Shown here one piece after another: positions 51,001-60,716 of a stretch of 64,000 nucleotides of DNA. Source of the DNA: Lepidurus packardi. Taxonomy: Eukaryota; Arthropoda; Branchiopoda; Notostraca; Triopsidae. The notes under the pieces are model-generated. The model worked only from the letters and a program-made list of their open reading frames with translations. It was not told where the DNA came from and did not search any database. Where the stretch lies: contig JAKZAN010000005.1 of the NCBI GenBank assembly GCA_023053545.1, positions 9,982,001 to 10,046,000 of the forward strand, given 5' to 3'. A program made the translations under genes and the position numbers. Numbering within the stretch: position 1 is the first letter of the stretch; every line of letters begins with the position of its first letter.

Positions 51001-51420
51001 GGTCTCGTCTGACGACCTGGTAGGTCACGTGTATGCGCAGTACTCAGGATCGTATCGCTCAACTGCCCATAAAAAAATAAAAATATAAAAAAATAAAAAA
51101 ATATGGAAAACCATTAGAACTCAAAATCAAGAATACTCAAACTTACTCTGACTACTAAAGTGTTCAAATCCAAGACAGTGACGACTAATTGCGCATGAAC
51201 TTGCAGCCCAACTAATTGCGGTCCCAATTCTTTGACGTTGATAAAGGAATCTGCGGAGAACCCGTAAATGTACTCTCTGCCAGGTGCCCAAGGTGTGTAA
51301 CGTCCCAATACCAGGCACACTTAGACATTTGGCAGAAATATTAAAATTAAAGTAAAATCCTTTGGGATTAATGTTACCTGTTGACCATTGTAGAACTCCT
51401 AGCAATAGAACCGACTTCAT
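45030..51420 (-). CDS. Vg: Vitellogenin (yolk precursor, large lipid transfer protein), 19 exons
   Basis: Exons: 51420-51378, 51319-51147, 51062-50880, 50793-50617, 50556-50308, 50122-49418, 49360-49052, 48980-48858, 48723-48548, 48476-48007, 47954-47732, 47675-47378, 47324-47084, 47006-46849, 46784-46644, 46579-46117, 46061-45709, 45650-45258, 45170-45030. These give about 1672 aa. A signal peptide (MKSVLLLGVLQWST) leads into the lipovitellin N domain with family landmarks MYSINLKKAVASRLQV (about 145-160) and GRCETEY (197-203), then the helical domain (to about 720), the beta-sheet lipid-binding region, and a von Willebrand D domain from about 1378 (VTTFDETTYSAPL; GLCGDFN at 1506-1512). The tail is cysteine-containing and ends IYVPTTCTPS. 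Vitellogenins are secreted, bind lipid and are taken up by oocytes. There is no polyserine tract, unlike many insect forms. The join between exons 10 and 11 is ambiguous (see findings). An apolipophorin or clotting-protein role cannot be excluded, but length and the C-terminal vWD favour vitellogenin. Confidence 0.9.
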
Positions 51421-51732
51421 GGTCCACTTTTCTAGCACGTAATAGGAAGCATTTCCGGTAGCCCTGTGCAGAATGTTTCGCTAACCAAAACGAAACGTGA
51501 AACTAATGCAGACAAGATAAGACGGCCCCTAAATTGCTGACGCCTACAAAGGTCAATCCCTAATTCATTGAAAGAGCTTTCCTAGTACTCTTCATCTGCT
51601 CCTGTCCTGAAAAAGATCAAAATAGATCGAGTCCAAGGCTTATAAAAACAAAAGTCCTTTTTTAACAAATGTTTTCACACATTTTTGGGAAAAAACGCAA
51701 ATTTGCTTTGTATAGCGAATGCCTGACATGAT
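51421..51732 (-). promoter_or_regulatory. Vitellogenin promoter and RPAP3 3' end
   Basis: 312 bp separate the RPAP3 stop from the vitellogenin ATG; both genes are on the minus strand. An AGATAAG (plus-strand 51515-51521) matches the WGATAR site bound by GATA factors, which are known regulators of vitellogenin in insects. The link here is inferred. No convincing TATA box lies at the expected distance and no canonical AATAAA for RPAP3 is seen. Confidence 0.4.
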
Positions 51733-53393
51733 TTACACAAAAGTTTTAAAAAAATGACACAAAGTTTCCCTCTCAGCTGCAGGTCCGTCATTAGTTTCAG
51801 CCATATACTTGAACACGTCCCTCAAAACTAAAGAAAAAACTTATTAGATTTTCTTGGACAATTTTATTTTTTTCTAAATTATTACGTTGAGTTTCTTTGG
51901 GAGACAGGAAAAGGAGCAAGGCTTGAAGGCGTTTCACTTGCGAAAGGCCTTTCATGAGGAGAAACACAGCCTCCTGGTTGGCCACAAATAACGGCAAGGT
52001 TTCCAGAATGTCAATCAAGTTCTGAGCCTCCATAGCTTGCTGGAAAATGGCCGGAATCTTCTCGCCTGGAATTTTCTTTTAAAAAAATACGATTTTGTGT
52101 GTGCTACAGACTAAACTTTCGACTGTTTCGCTTCTTACTTTAAGATAAAGATAGCGCAATTGCAAATCTGAGCGGATTCTTCTCCAGTCCATGAGAAACT
52201 GGACATAGGTATTAGGAACTGCAGGCACATCCACCTGGGAAGATTCCGACCCTGTTTTTTGTACTGAAGTGACTGGAGGCGAAGGCTGAAGAGCTTGGGG
52301 AGGTTGCGGAGGACTAGAAAGGCTAGAGAGGAAGCTTTCCATGAACTGACCGCTCTTAGCATCACCCTGCACTGTCTGCAAGGGAATTTTTTGACGCACC
52401 CCCTAAGAGACAGCGTTTAAAGCCTAAATTGCTTGAGATTTGGTTCAAAATTACCTGCTTTGGTTCATTGACAGGCTCTAAAGTCTCTAGTTCTTTGTAT
52501 AATTTAGGCGAGGACTGCTTTTTGGTGGATGGAGCCTGGAACGTTACGGTTTTCTTCTTCTCTGCTTTGGGTGCAGTGAATATCTTTTGCAAAACCCTCT
52601 GAAGCTCAGCCTGGGCTAATTTGTTCGCAGGTTCCATTTGGAGGACACGTTCGTAATCTTGCTTGGCTAGTTCCAGCTTACTGAGCTGCGCCCTTGCCAT
52701 TGCTCGTCGATGGTAGGCTTTCAGGTACGAGGGATCCAAACTTAAGGCTGTATTACAATCCTCCTCGGCTCCTTCGAACCTGAGTTGAACAGATTACAAG
52801 TTAAGGAGTCTAAAAACAAAGGCATTTTCTTTCGTTTTCTTTACTGTTTCAGTTTTAGGCGTGCCATGGCTCTATTGGCAGGGAAGATTGCACAAGCAGG
52901 ATCCAAGTTTATGGCTTTCGAGTAGCACTCAATAGCCTCTTGCCATTGATTCGTTTTAAAATAATCATTCCCCTAGTACAAAAGAAACGAATACTAATTT
53001 TAGAACAAAAACCTGCTGAATTACAAGTCAATAATGTACTTTATTCTTTTCCCATATCGCTTGCTGCTTATTTTGATTCACAGTACTGGAAAACTGTTCG
53101 GGTGCTGCAGTTTGCTTAGTTGGGTTTTCTAATTTTGAGGACACGGACGGCAATTCCTATTTATTCAATACTTCAGCTTATTAACGCTTACTCAAAAAAA
53201 TATAATTAATTACCTGAATTATTTTCTCCCGGTCTTCTCGCCTTTCTGAAGTGGCGCCTTTTAATTTGGTTTTCAGTTGCTGGTCTCGGCGCTTGATATC
53301 ATCTTCCCAGTGGGACATATCTCGTAAGAAACTCTCCAAATCTTCATTATTGGCTTTCATTTGATTCCTCATTGTAAAAGAATCCGCAGACAT
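51733..53393 (-). CDS. RPAP3: RNA polymerase II-associated protein 3 (RPAP3/Spag, R2TP co-chaperone), 7 exons
   Basis: Exons: 53393-53214, 53156-53040, 52972-52845, 52779-52455, 52402-52139, 52075-51886, 51827-51733; 432 aa. The N-terminus (MSADSFTMRNQMKANNEDLE, FLRDMSHWEDDIKRRDQQL) matches RPAP3. One three-motif TPR domain spans about residues 97-197. All five positions of the dicarboxylate clamp for the EEVD tails of HSP90/HSP70 are present (K97, N101, N132, K162, R166). After a Pro/Ser linker comes the RPAP3_C domain (about 310-415, NTYVQFLMDWRRI, then LPLFVANQEAVFLLMKGLSQ). RPAP3 couples HSP90 to PIH1D1 and RUVBL1/2 to assemble RNA polymerases, snoRNPs and PIKKs. Vertebrate RPAP3 is about 665 aa with two TPR domains; a shorter single-TPR form is known in flies (spag). 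SPAG1 is the main alternative, but the C-terminal domain argues for RPAP3. Confidence 0.9.
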
Positions 53394-53662
53394 TATTTAA
53401 ACTTACATAAACTGACAGGTTTCAAAAAATCTGCACTACCCGTGCTCTTATTTTGTTTACAAAAACTTGCTATCACAACGTAGGCTTTACACTTGCCGAA
53501 CGACAAATAAGTATAGAAACGCTATTGCAACGGCAGAAGTAGAGCGCGCGAATTTGCCACCCTTAAAAATCGAACGTTTTTGAGAAACAATTCGAGTCGA
53601 CATCTTTGAAAAGCAAAGAGTCAGTCGTGTTTTTAATTTGTGATTATTAGCCTTGCTTTGAA
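53394..53662. promoter_or_regulatory. Bidirectional promoter region
   Basis: 269 bp lie between the ATG of RPAP3 (minus strand) and the first candidate ATG of the repeat-protein gene (plus strand). The interval has no ORF and includes GCGCGCG near 53545. It must hold both 5' UTRs and start sites. No TATA box is obvious for either side. Confidence 0.6.
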
Positions 53663-56577
53663 ATGGATATGATAAGAAGTATTATTGCTAACCGAATTCC
53701 CCATAATGAACCCTTGTAATGAGTCTATTCTATTAAAACCAAGTGCGAATGTATGAATACCAACCTAATACTGTCTTTGGTGGCAGATTTCATTCGTCTC
53801 AAAATTTGACACCTGGTTTGTCTCAACAAGCAGAAACAAGTATCCATTCCTCACATTACTTTCCTCAAAGTCTTCAGCAACTTCAGCAAACACGTTTACC
53901 CAACAAGTAAGAACCTATTTATTCTATTATAACCCCAACTTCATAACTATTCTATGTTTTAGTAGATCAGACACCCAGAATGTCAGTTTTGGATTTATGA
54001 CTCCGTCAACAACCAGGCATGTTCCGCCGAGACCGCAAGCATCTACATTGCACCATGCAAATCCTCCTCGATCTATTGGATCGATGATAGGGGAGGTGAA
54101 ACGTTAGCCCACAAATATGTAGTATTTATTTCTAATACGAACTTGGCTACACACAGACACCCAAGTATGTGGCCAGACGAATAAGGTTAGCTTTTGGATT
54201 GGATACAAAAGCTGTTAATGGAGTACCCACGGAAGCTAATGAGCAGGAAAAATCTCTACACCCGGTCGAAAATACATCTGAAAATAAACCGGTGGATAAT
54301 AATATTAAGTAAATTTTATTCTTTTTTATTTTACTTTTTTACTAGTAATTATTTGTTCCATGGTAGGGCATCACTAGACATTTTGGGTCGCAACGTGGCC
54401 AATCTCAGGAATGAGCTGCAGAACCAAACCGCTGCAACGGAAGTGCAAGTGGAGTCTGTCCCATTCTCCAAATACGTGCAAATGGCCTTCGGAAAAGTTT
54501 TTAAGTTACATACCCACGACTTTACGAAGTTCATGGAAAGCAACTCTGAAGTTAAGGATGCCTTGTTGCTTATTTGTAAGACTATGGAAAGTACTAGCCA
54601 AGAAACTCGAGCAATGCAGAAATCACTGGAAACTTTGGAAGCTACCAATGCAAAATTTCTCCAAACGTTGAATAGAAAAAAAGCCGTAGTGTAAGTACAA
54701 TAATACGCTTAAATTACTATTGCTACCGGAAAGGGAGTTCCATTAGTTCTTATTTTGCTTATAGACTTAAACGTAAGATTTTTGGACAACCCCAGTTTTC
54801 GCAATTTCGCAAGCTGAAACGATTGAAGCCTAAACCGAAAAAAGCAAACCGCCCGCGCACAAGTCATCCTCATTTCCCAATTCGTAGCACCCAGCTTTCT
54901 CCTGAGATACCCCGCGTGGTACCAGCTTCCACCACATCTGTTTTTTGTGAGTTGTCTCGGGTGATACCAGCAATTTCTAATGCCGAAGTTAATCCTCGCA
55001 TGGTACCAGCTTCCATCTCATCCGTTTTCTCTGCGGTACCTCAGGTGATACCAGCAATTTCTAATACCGAGGTTAATCCTCGCATGGTACCAGCTTCCAC
55101 CTCATTCGTTTTATCTGCGGTACCTCAGGTGATACCAGCAATTTCTAATACCGAGGTTAATCCTCGCATGGTACCAGCTTCCACCTCATCCGTTTTCTCT
55201 GCGGTACCTCAGGTGATACCAGCAATTTCTAATACCGAGGTTAATCCTCGCATGGTACCAGCTTCCACCTCATCCGTTTTATCTGTGGTACCTCAGGTGA
55301 TACCAGCAATTTCTAATGCCGAAGTTAACCCTCGAATGGTACCAGCTTCCACATCATCCGTTTTTTCTGCGGTACCTCCGGTGATACCAGCAATTTCTAA
55401 TACCGAGGTTAATCCTCGGATGGTATCAGCTTCTACTACATACGTTTTATCTGCGGTACCTCAGGTGATACCAGCAATTTCTAATACCGAGGGTAATCCT
55501 CGCATGGTACCAGCTTCCACCTCATCCGTTTTATCTGCGGTACCTCAGGTGATACCAGCAATTTCTAATACCGAGGTTAATCCTCGCATGGTATCAGCTT
55601 CTACTACATCCGTTTTATCTGCGGTACCTCAGGTGATACCAGCAATTTCTAATACCGAGGTTAATCCTCGGATGGTATCAGCTTCTACTACATACGTTTT
55701 ATCTGCGGTACCTCAGGTGATACCAGCAATTTCTAATACCGAGGGTAATCCTCGCATGGTACCAGCTTCCACCTCATCCGTTTTATCTGCGGTACCTCAG
55801 GTGATACCAGCAATTTCTAATACCGAGGTTAATCCTCGCATGGTATCAGCTTCTACTACATCCGTTTTATCTGCGGTACCTCAGGTGATACCAGCAATTT
55901 CTAATACCGAGGTTAATCCTCGCATGGTATCAGCTTCTACTACATCCGTTCTATCTGCGGTACCTCAGGTGATACCAGCAATTTCTAATACCGAGGTTAA
56001 TCCTCGCATGGTATCAGCTTCTACTACATCCGTTTCCTCTGTGATACCTCAGGTGATACCGGCAATTTCTAATACCGAGGTTAATCCACACAAAAAAACA
56101 ATTAAAGAAATTGCAAAACGAAGACTCTCCGATATGGAAAGTACTTTGCCAGTCTCGAAGAAATGCAAAGAAGGAGCTCAAGATGCGGATATCAATGACG
56201 AGTTTTCTATTGTCTACGAATCTATTTCTTCGGCACCACCATTTCGATCCTTGCTGCGAATCACGCGAAACTGGCTTCGTAATCGGATAGGTTTTACTGA
56301 ACCTAAAACTCAATCAGCCCAGACCAAGGAGAAAATACTCAGTGGGAAGAAGACCAAGCCGCAAGTCCTTTCAGTGCTTCAGAATCAGCTCCCAGCGGAC
56401 AAAGGTCAGATTCAACCTGTTCAAGGTAATACGGAACCAGTCGCCAAACGAGATCCGGGCCAGCAACCTATAAAAAAAACCCGTGGTAGACCCAAGAAAA
56501 CTGCGTCCAAGGAAAATGTGGCATTGGATAGCGAGTCGCAGCTTCAAGATACTGTTCCAAATTTGTTTCACATATAA
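53663..56577 (+). CDS. Unrecognised 864-aa protein: helical segment, 14 x 28-aa repeats, AT-hook; 6 exons
   Basis: Exons: 53663-53715, 53787-53906, 53963-54095, 54157-54308, 54367-54690, 54765-56577; phases agree at every join and introns are 56-74 bp. I do not recognise the family. From the N-terminus: a polar Q/S/P-rich region (about 1-100); a helical, likely coiled-coil segment (about 155-265, for example LLLICKTMESTSQETRAMQK); a basic patch (LKRLKPKPKKANRPR, about 275-290); fourteen 28-residue repeats (nt 54919-56094) of the type VPASTSSVLSAVPQVIPAIS plus NTEVNPRM; then a basic tail with an AT-hook RGRPKK (834-839) near the C-terminus. The AT-hook and basic patches suggest a nuclear, DNA-associated role; this is inference. 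Start choice: ATG 53663 with a 71 bp intron keeps the frame. The alternative is an unspliced start at ATG 53749, which would make 53663 a short upstream ORF. Confidence 0.8.
54919..56094 (+). repeat. Coding minisatellite, 14 units of 84 bp
   Basis: Fourteen contiguous units, each exactly 84 bp with no indels, encode the 28-aa repeat of the AT-hook protein. Units 7-9 (55423-55674) and 10-12 (55675-55926) are a near-identical 252 bp higher-order duplication. Most units carry GGTACC at the same two positions. The first and last units are the most diverged, as expected for an array expanding from its middle. Confidence 0.97.
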
Positions 56578-58404
56578 ATCTCGTCAACTTAATGAGAAGT
56601 TAGTTCTTTTTTTCCTTGTCTCTGTTATTTGAAAGCTTTATCTTGGTAAAAGTGAAACCGCTTGTCGTGCGTGGGTTCATCCTTTAAAGAAAACGGATTC
56701 GAATAAAATTATACATTGATATAACGTAAGTCTAACTCAATTTGATCTCTAAAACGCTCGTAAATAAAAATTACGTTAAAAAAATTTTCCCAAAAGTTAC
56801 ACAATTTATTACCCCTAAGAATAACGCTATTACTTGAATAACTAACAAAAAATGCATAGAACGAGACAGTAACGGATACCTTAGTGAAGCAATTCAAAAA
56901 GGGCGCTTTCGAATTATCCGCTAGATGACTCAAAAGGAAGCCACGCCCCTCTCTGAGCGTCACAAAACGAGAAAGAGTGAGAGGAACAACATTCTGGATT
57001 CTATAGTAAATTAAATGGAGCCAAAGTTTCCTGTCCAATAAAGTGCAGCAGTAAGTTAACGTATGGGACAATATTGTCTGGCGAAGTTTGTTGAAGTTGG
57101 TAGGAAACTGAAGAAGATTTCTTTGTGTGGCTAAGCCGAGTTCTTGCGCCTGCCCGAACGGAGCTGTAAACGGTGCTTTGGGCTTGCTGCTTTTCGGCTT
57201 TTCCGTTTCCCGGCACGTCAAGTAACCCAGCGGTCGTCTAAGCAACAGTAGCCATAGTCACGGCGGTTCCTTGTTGCCAACAACATCACAGGTAAATAAC
57301 ACAATTTCTTGAATCAAAAGCATAAGCTTCATTGTCCACTTTCGTCACTCGTTCGTAGTCCAGGAAATAGGGAGATGGATTCCTTCACGCTCACCAAACT
57401 TCCACTTGTTTTTAGTTGCTTATACTGCCTCTCAGACAATCAGACAATGGCGAATCACGACCATACAGATCCAGTGGGGCTGTCTTTAAGCTTTTTAAGT
57501 TCTTTTCGAGGCCGACTATGATTATAAATTCAGTCATTTTGACCCAAAAAGTGCAAGTATCGTAACCAAACTTACCTTTCTTTACTTATTTTGATTTAGT
57601 TTCTGCGTAACCATATGCAAAGTTTTGACCCACATACACAGCTTTATCTCTAGAAATAGTCCAGTATCAAAGCTAGTTTCGTTCTAGTCTATATTACAAG
57701 TCAAACTTAAGTACAGGAACAGAAGGAAGGCCCCAAGTTGGCCCAGCAATCGTAATCAGCTGCCATTCATCCGCAGCCTGCTCCTGCCGCGTTTCGAGAA
57801 TCTCAAGTGTAGGAAAATTATACCTTAGATGAAGTTTTTTTGGATATATTTAATTTCAAGAGTCTGCCTTAGAGCGTGTAATTGCATTTTCATTTTCCTG
57901 GGCATGGAGAAAAAGGGACTTTCCGACAGGGAAATGCGTTGCTAAAGCTGGAGTAGCATTTCGTATACGCAGGTGGTGGAGGCGCGAAGGGGGTGTACGA
58001 AGTATTGCAATTGGGGTTCCCATGGTTACCTTACTACAACATAAGTTACCTGAACCCAAGCGCACCTTTGTGCACCCGCTGCTCCCACACATCCAACCCC
58101 ACTTAGTTCTTCACCTGCTCTTACCTGGGCGTCCCGTACGCTGGATTAGCCAGTCTGTGCCTTTGACCTGGGCTTTCCGAGTTTTATTAAATATATATTT
58201 GGGTCCCAAAAACGCTCCCAAAACGGTCCCAAAAACGTCCTCCCATAGGCGTCGATAAAGACGCCCATCTCTACTCCTGACTTGACCTAAAAGGAGGCTC
58301 TCTGCTCGTTCTTTCACCTTTTTTTCATACAAAAATACAAAAAACTGCTCATAACATAGAAAATACTGTTAATTAAGCTATCAATAGTACTGTATTGCAA
58401 CGTA
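56578..58404. other. Intergenic DNA after the repeat-protein gene
   Basis: AATAAA at 56702-56707 is a plausible polyadenylation signal for the repeat-protein gene. A 178-codon minus-strand open frame at 56709-57245 has no domain that I recognise and no support from splice signals. The remainder, including a small GGTCCCAAAAACG repeat near 58200-58240, shows no gene. Confidence 0.5.
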
Positions 58405-59196
58405 CAGTAGATGCCGCTAATTATGATCACATTTGTCAAGTGAATATTCATTCTGTTAAGCGGAGATTCGAATAACCGAAAATCGGAAATATGTACCAAA
58501 GAAACAAAGCATCGTCTACTTTTGGACACTTTCCCACACGTTTCCTTTTTTTAGATTCATTACACCCACTATTGTTGATTTCGGAACGTTTTTTCAACAA
58601 TTTTGATAGAGATGATTGAGGAATTCCTAATTTAATGTCCGCTTTCCTTTGAGATAAATCTTTGAAGTTTAACTTGTCATATGTTTCAGCGAGCCGCAAC
58701 TTGCCTTTTACATTTAAGTCAACTCTTTTCTTATTGTCGCCATTTTTATCTAACCACGCGTCTAAAACATAACTAACATTGCGCTTTTGAAGCTTACTCC
58801 TACGCTTAAGTAGGGTTCTCAAGACGATATCCCTTCTAATTTTCCCGGTCAATTAAAGGAACTGGTCATTCAACTGAATGACTCGTTTAAACGACTGGGG
58901 AGTTTAGAAGGGCTTCTCTCTAAACGTAGTAGTAGGCTGGAGATGACAGGATCGGTCAAAACGACGTAAAAGCAATGCCATTATTCAATATGCAAAGTTC
59001 ATATAGCAATCGCTACTGTAGGTTCCTTCGTGTACATGTGAAGATTCTTTTGAAATTGATTCAAATATCCGAAGTTCGATTTCAAGAACCGATTAAAATG
59101 CTATGAATTTTATCATTTTGAATCTATCCTTTTAAAATTTGATTTCGTAAAGCGGCTGATTCTAAGAACCAGTGATCACATAAGCGGCGTCTTCTG
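58405..59196 (-). mobile_element. Deleted pogo/Tigger-like (Tc1/mariner superfamily) DNA transposon
   Basis: Terminal inverted repeats CAGTAGATGCCGCTAATTAT and GATCAC at 58405-58432 pair with GATCACATAAGCGGCGTCTT and CTG at 59173-59196. Both ends are flanked by TA (58403-58404 and 59197-59198), the target duplication of this superfamily. Inside, on the minus strand, is the N-terminal part of a transposase (58852-58448). The 792 bp length is far below a full element and the catalytic DDE region is missing. It is an internally deleted, non-autonomous copy. TIR similarity is imperfect, so it is not very recent. Confidence 0.8.
58448..58852 (-). pseudogene. Transposase fragment with CENP-B/psq-type helix-turn-helix
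   Basis: A 134-codon frame. Residues about 51-95 (KLRLAETYDKLNFKDLSQRK, then ADIKLGIPQSSLSKLLKKRS) form a Psq/CENP-B N-terminal helix-turn-helix. This is followed by KRKRVGKCPKVDDALFLWY, the usual start of the second (Tc5-type) DNA-binding domain of pogo/Tigger transposases and CENP-B-like proteins. The frame then runs into unrelated residues and stops 40 bp from the TIR. The second DNA-binding domain is cut and the DDE domain is absent, so it cannot encode an active transposase. A domesticated DNA-binding gene is an alternative but unlikely given the flanking TIRs. Confidence 0.75.
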
Positions 59197-59198
59197 TA

Positions 59199-60495
59199 TT
59201 TAAAAATTGCCGATTATAAATTATTATTTTGTTGAGAGAAATTGTTAAATTGAGTGGAGGGAAACTTTGGATGCATTTTGTAGATTTGAATATTTGATTA
59301 TTGTATATAAGGCTAATTAAGCTATTGTCAATTTAAGCTACGTTCATATATGATTGAGAGTGTTTAAGTTATAATGATTCTTAATCCAATTCTTAATTTG
59401 CTCATCGCAAAGAAAAATTAATACTCCATGCTAAGGCGATCATACCTGAAATTGGTTTTACAGATTTTGTTGGATTTGTTCCTAATTGCATGGCATTTAA
59501 GTTCCACTGCTCTTAAAATCGCATGAATATTTCAACTTTCCTTCGTTTTTAAATCGCCAAGTCTGGCCTCATTATTCTAATTTGAATCATTTTACGAGAT
59601 TTTCGCAATTTTGGTTCCGCATCGTCACATTACCTATATTGTTTTATTGTTTTTAATTGTAGTACATTAATCTCTTAGAAACATTCATCGACCCTTGCTT
59701 AAAACATTAATCCTATTGGGCTCCAACACATTATTAAGTTAGCGTCACCTAATGCGTCACTATATTTCCGTTCACTTGGGAATATTTGATTAATTCTAGA
59801 AGCGCAATAATATTAAGAAATACCACTGAGGTGTGACTGGATTGAACCTCTCCATCCAAATAAAGTGCATTATTTTTTCTAAAAAAATAGTTTTTAGAGA
59901 GTAAACTTGATGGCAAACTGTAATATAAAATCTCACTTAAAACCTTCTTTGCTGTTTACATGATCCGATATTAATTCTCGGTCGAGGGAGCAAGTGACAC
60001 AAAGCTAGTCCGACAGAGTACGGAAACTATACACGGTGCGTTATGGAGGGGTTTCCACGACGGAAAGAGGGGAAAAATTCGAATTAGGAATGACTGAATA
60101 CAACGGACCAGAAAAGCACGGGAGCATCCTTTCAGAGGGACTTAGCGTAATGCCGGGTAGTGGCAGCAAATGCGCCTGATGCCTGTTGCACGCGCCGCCA
60201 CAACCTTTTTCTTTCTTACCATCTTCCAAGTCCACGCGCTTTATTCTTACACGTCCACACACGTCCGGAATCATTATCTCACGCTGGGATGCCCTTCTTC
60301 CCTTCTCTCGCTCCCTTATTTTTTCATTTTCTTATTCCAAGCCAGTTGTTTCATACTCTTATTGTGAATTCAATTATCGCCCCCTCAAAACTAAGCTCTT
60401 TTATTAATTTTTTGTATTCCAAAAAAGAAGGTAAAGAAAGGAGATTCATATTGGAAAGATAATTGTCACTAATTGGTTTCTCCTTTACACAGGTG
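59199..60495. other. Intergenic or promoter DNA upstream of the 60.6 kb exon
   Basis: AT-rich and featureless to about 59.95 kb, then more GC-rich. No coding sequence is recognised. A TTTCTCCTTTACACAG tract ending at 60495 could be the acceptor for the exon that holds the ATG at 60630, implying a 5' UTR exon further upstream. Confidence 0.4.
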
Positions 60496-60629
60496 TTGTC
60501 GAAAATATTGGGAATTTTTTTTGGCCAACCTTTTGCCAACTCGAAGAGAGAGGGGAGGAAGAAGCCAGACTCTGCAATCCCTGATTCTGTGAGCCTGTGG
60601 AGAGAAGCTGCAGCCAAAGGCAGGTTGCC

Positions 60630-60716
60630 ATGGAAACTACACCCGTGGTCTTCTTAGCTGGAGACGTCCCAGCCAACACGACGACGCCGGCGTCCAACTC
60701 GGCTGCTTCCACCCAG
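60630..60716 (+). CDS. Probable first coding exon of an unidentified plus-strand gene
   Basis: ATG in a strong context (GCCATGG) opens 29 codons, METTPVVFLAGDVPAN then TTTPASNSAASTQ. They end at a good donor, CAG|GTAACA, in phase 0. The Thr/Ala/Ser/Pro-rich N-terminus is low-complexity and does not identify the protein; it is not a signal peptide. GC content rises around it as at many first exons. No following exon is recognised before the right edge, so the intron would exceed 3.2 kb. The alternative, an unrelated open frame read through the donor (60597-60911), is less attractive. Confidence 0.5.

Noticed and set aside
54194-54366. ATG-initiated frame MDWIQKLLMEYPRK... running into the fifth exon of the repeat-protein gene
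   Set aside because: It reads exon 4 out of frame and translates the intron; the spliced frame with consensus GT-AG signals gives a continuous product.
56709-57245. 178-codon minus-strand open frame, with an overlapping frame beginning GNGKAEKQQAQ... that loosely recalls a histone H2A N-terminus
   Set aside because: No domain is recognisable along its length, the H2A resemblance does not extend into the histone fold, the overlapping frame lacks an ATG, and no splice signals support it.
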